Source of the DNA: an uncultured Fretibacterium sp. | Lineage (GTDB): Bacteria; Synergistota; Synergistia; Synergistales; Aminobacteriaceae | NCBI RefSeq assembly: GCF_938040765.1 | Contig: NZ_CALIAA010000078.1 | Span: 1-7,519 of the forward strand | Reading direction: 5' to 3' | DNA length: 7,519 bases | Part shown: positions 5,631-7,519 of the stretch, piece after piece | Numbering within the stretch: the first letter of the stretch is position 1 | Layout: each line of letters starts with the position of its first letter | Notes under the pieces: generated by a model | Seen by the model: the letters and a program-made list of their open reading frames with translations, nothing else | Told to the model about the DNA's origin: nothing | The model's database searches: none | Made by a program: the position numbers and the translations under genes

Positions 5631-6629
5631 TCAATCCACGGCCATACCGGCCCTGAAGACCTCCAGCAGCGCGTCCAGATCCGAGGCGCAGCCCGCGCGG
5701 CGGCGCAGCTCGGCCGCCCCGCTCATCCCCCTGAGCATTCCCCCCATCAGCCGTTTGAGCAGCACCACGGCCAGACGCTCTCCGCATAGCGCCCTGGCCC
5801 GCTCTCCGAGGCGCGACAGCTCCGCGCCCCTCAACTCCGGGCTCGGATCGAGAAACCCTCCGGGGATCGGGAGCTCCAGCGCACGAAGCGATTCGGGGAA
5901 CAGCCAGGGATTTGCCAGAGCGCCCCGGGCCAGCATCACGGCGGCACATCCCGCGTCCAGGTATTCCCGAACATCCTCGGGAGTGCGCACATCGCCGCTG
6001 GCGGCAATCCTGCCGGGGAAACGCCGCGCCGCCTCCGCCACGACCGTCCTGTCCGAGCGTCCCTCGTAGCGCTGGGCCGCCGTCCGCCCATGGATACAGA
6101 CGTTCTCGGCCCCCGCATCGAGCAATCCCTCCACAAAACGTATCGTATCCTCGTTTTTTCCCTCGCTGACCCGGCGCATCTTGACCCAGACGGGGAGCCC
6201 CAGGCGCTTCAGCCGGCGCGTCATCTCGAACGCCTCGGAAGGGACGTTCAGCAAGGCCGCGCCCGCCCCCCGCCGGGTTACCTTGGGCATGGGGCAGGCC
6301 ATGTTGAGCCCCAACCCGGCAAAGGCGGGCCCCCCTCTCGCGCCCTTGAGCTCCAGGGCGACCTCCGCCCCCCTCGCCACCGTGTCCGCCTCTCCTCCAA
6401 AAAGTTGAAGGATCACGGGCCCCTCGCCCGGCAGGGTCTCGAGCATGTCCGAGGTCTTGCGGTTCGCCCGCACCAACCCGGCGCAGCTCACCATCTCCGT
6501 GTGGGTCAGGGCAGCTCCCAGCCTCGTAAAGAACTCCCGGACCGGCGCCGCCGTGACCCCGGCCAGGGGGGCCAGGCAGAGCGGGCTGGCAAGCGCCAGG
6601 CCGCCGACGAAAAACGCGCTCGCCGTCAC
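5631..6629 (-). CDS. dusB: tRNA-dihydrouridine synthase (Dus family, DusB-like)
   Basis: This 332-aa flavoenzyme reduces uridine to dihydrouridine in tRNA D-loops, using FMN and NADPH. The TIM-barrel N-terminal domain opens with LASPLCLAPLAGVT (FMN loop) and continues with FTRLGAALTHTEMVS and VILQLFGGE. The active-site segment LNMACPMPKVTRRGAGAAL holds the catalytic Cys112. Further on are VKMR (Lys150), VCIHGRTAAQRYEG (His180), AASGDVRTPEDV, and the FMN phosphate-binding MLARGALANPWLF. The C-terminal helical domain (about 265-330) would contact tRNA. Three signatures differ from the common family form: NMACP instead of NxGCP, SGD instead of NGD, and ARGA instead of GRGA. The GTG start (6627-6629) overlaps the coaX stop codon as GTGA, with only a weak AAAGG upstream, so translational coupling is likely. 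The DusB subgroup is inferred from the coaX-dusB order known in Clostridia. Confidence 0.94.
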   Translation of the reverse strand: MTASAFFVGGLALASPLCLAPLAGVTAAPVREFFTRLGAALTHTEMVSCAGLVRANRKTSDMLETLPGEGPVILQLFGGEADTVARGAEVALELKGARGGPAFAGLGLNMACPMPKVTRRGAGAALLNVPSEAFEMTRRLKRLGLPVWVKMRRVSEGKNEDTIRFVEGLLDAGAENVCIHGRTAAQRYEGRSDRTVVAEAARRFPGRIAASGDVRTPEDVREYLDAGCAAVMLARGALANPWLFPESLRALELPIPGGFLDPSPELRGAELSRLGERARALCGERLAVVLLKRLMGGMLRGMSGAAELRRRAGCASDLDALLEVFRAGMAVD

Positions 6630-7405
6630 GGCAAAGCCTTTTTCCCGGAGGCTCGCTCGTGGATCAGGCGCAGGCCGTCCAGGGTAAGCCAGGGGTCCAC
6701 CTGGTCGATGGTCCTGGATATCCCGGCCATGAGCTCCGCATGCCCCCCCGTGGCCACCACCCCGGCATGGACGCCGAGCTCGGAACGGACCATCTCCACA
6801 AGCCGATCCGTCAGCCCCGCATTGCCGAAGAGGATCCCGGACTGGATGGATTCGTTAGTATTGCGTCCTATGACCGAAGGCGGCAGCTCCACGCCGACCT
6901 GAGGCAGCTTGGCGGTGCGGCCGAAGAGCGCGGAGATCCCCGATAAGAGGCCGGGGGCGATCACGCCTCCCAGGTAGGCCCCATCCGCGGACACGACGTC
7001 GAGGGTGATGGCCGTCCCGTAGTCGACGACGATGAGCGGCGCTCCATATTTCGCGCGTCCGCCCAGGGCGTTGACGATGCGGTCCGCCCCGACCTCGCGC
7101 GGGGAAGCGTAACGTATCTCCATGCCGATGTCCGTGAAGGCGTCCACCCTCAGCGCCTCGACGCCCAGGAAGTTCCGTATCGCCTCGCTCACGGGGAGGT
7201 CGAGGGGGGGGACGACGCTCGCGAACACCGCGCCGTCGATCCCCTCGGGCCCCACTCCCTTGGTCCCGAGCAGGGTGAGCAGATAGACCCCCAGCTCGTC
7301 GGACGTATGCAGAATAGAAGAAAGCCGCCAATGCGCCGTCAGTTTCTTCCCGTCGAAAATCCCCACAACCGTCGTGGTGTTGCCCACATCCATCACCAGG
7401 AGCAT
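6626..7405 (-). CDS. coaX: Type III pantothenate kinase
   Basis: CoaX phosphorylates pantothenate, the first committed step of coenzyme A synthesis, in the cytoplasm; type III enzymes need a monovalent cation and are not inhibited by CoA. The 259-aa product has the expected family length and the ASKHA-fold ATP-binding motifs: MDVGNTTTVVGIF (phosphate 1, Asp6), VVDYGTAITLDVV (phosphate 2, Asp128) and GGVIAPGL. SVVPP and EVGADRIVNALGGR (about 105-116) mark the pantothenate and dimer region, and VVATGGHAEL lies near the C-terminus. I chose ATG at 7403-7405: GGAGG (7411-7415) is 5 bases upstream and the protein then starts MLLVMDVGNT as is usual. An in-frame ATG at 7463-7465 would add 20 residues, but it has no ribosome site and coincides with the predicted transcription start. 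It is the first gene of a two-gene unit with the Dus gene. Confidence 0.96.
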   Translation of the reverse strand: MLLVMDVGNTTTVVGIFDGKKLTAHWRLSSILHTSDELGVYLLTLLGTKGVGPEGIDGAVFASVVPPLDLPVSEAIRNFLGVEALRVDAFTDIGMEIRYASPREVGADRIVNALGGRAKYGAPLIVVDYGTAITLDVVSADGAYLGGVIAPGLLSGISALFGRTAKLPQVGVELPPSVIGRNTNESIQSGILFGNAGLTDRLVEMVRSELGVHAGVVATGGHAELMAGISRTIDQVDPWLTLDGLRLIHERASGKKALP

Positions 7406-7474
7406 TGCGCCCTCCTCCTTGGCGGAACAGTGCCTTTGGCCTCGGCCTAGAAAGCCCGGTCCCATGTTTTCTTC

Positions 7475-7483
7475 AGTATATCA
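7475..7483 (-). promoter_or_regulatory. Extended -10 promoter for coaX-dus
   Basis: On the minus strand TGATATACT reads as an extended -10 element (TGn followed by TATACT, five of six matches). The predicted transcription start is near 7468, giving a leader of about 63 bases before the coaX ATG. No consensus -35 is seen at 16-18 bases, as is common for extended -10 promoters. The 114 bases right of coaX hold no other gene signal. Confidence 0.5.
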
Positions 7484-7519
7484 AAGGCAGCTTGCAAGGC
7501 GAAGCCAAGACATGACAAC

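Noticed and set aside
4211..5656. A 481-codon open frame on the plus strand overlapping the LuxR-type gene in another frame
   Set aside because: Its product is rich in Arg, Pro and His with no recognisable domain, while the overlapping frame at 4236 gives membrane helices and a LuxR-type HTH.
7403..7465. Upstream ATG at 7463-7465 as the coaX start
   Set aside because: It lies at the predicted transcription start, lacks a ribosome site, and its extra 20 residues precede the normal MLLVMDVGNT N-terminus.

Overview
The window is GC-rich bacterial chromosomal DNA, densely coded, with eight protein genes: six on the minus strand and two on the plus strand. The gene set and order fit a diderm anaerobe of the Synergistota type or a relative of the Clostridia. 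The pointers are a YugP-type membrane peptidase beside rsmB and a PASTA protein, type III pantothenate kinase joined to a tRNA dihydrouridine synthase, and a multi-spanning LuxR-type regulator. This assignment is an inference from remembered gene neighbourhoods, not a database result.

Right to left on the minus strand: 6626-7405 is coaX (type III pantothenate kinase), overlapping by 4 bases with a Dus-family tRNA dihydrouridine synthase (5631-6629). An extended -10 promoter lies upstream of coaX. Next on this strand is a DegT/DnrJ/EryC1/StrS-type PLP-dependent sugar aminotransferase (2558-3694), which has no sugar-biosynthesis neighbours here. Then come the YugP-like zinc metallopeptidase (1724-2416), a clear intrinsic-terminator hairpin, rsmB (243-1616; 16S rRNA m5C967 methyltransferase) and, directly abutting it, the start of a single-pass membrane protein with an extracytoplasmic PASTA domain that runs off the left edge (1-242).

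On the plus strand, 3803-4048 encodes an unrecognised 81-aa protein with two predicted membrane helices, divergent from the aminotransferase. After a 187-base gap rich in hairpins, 4236-5618 encodes a protein of about 12 membrane helices with a C-terminal LuxR-type DNA-binding domain. It converges on the dihydrouridine synthase with only 12 bases between stop codons.

For four minus-strand genes the longest open frame is not the likely gene start: rsmB, yugP, the aminotransferase and coaX all have better starts further in, set by strong GGAGG-type ribosome binding sites. In rsmB the longer frame would translate through the terminator hairpin, and in coaX it would begin at about the predicted transcription start.

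Most of the window is housekeeping. I see no CRISPR array, insertion sequence, complete tRNA or rRNA gene, or defence cassette. The items most worth a second look are the kinase-less PASTA protein next to rsmB, the terminator or attenuator just before rsmB, the membrane-bound LuxR regulator with its structured leader, and the isolated sugar aminotransferase.
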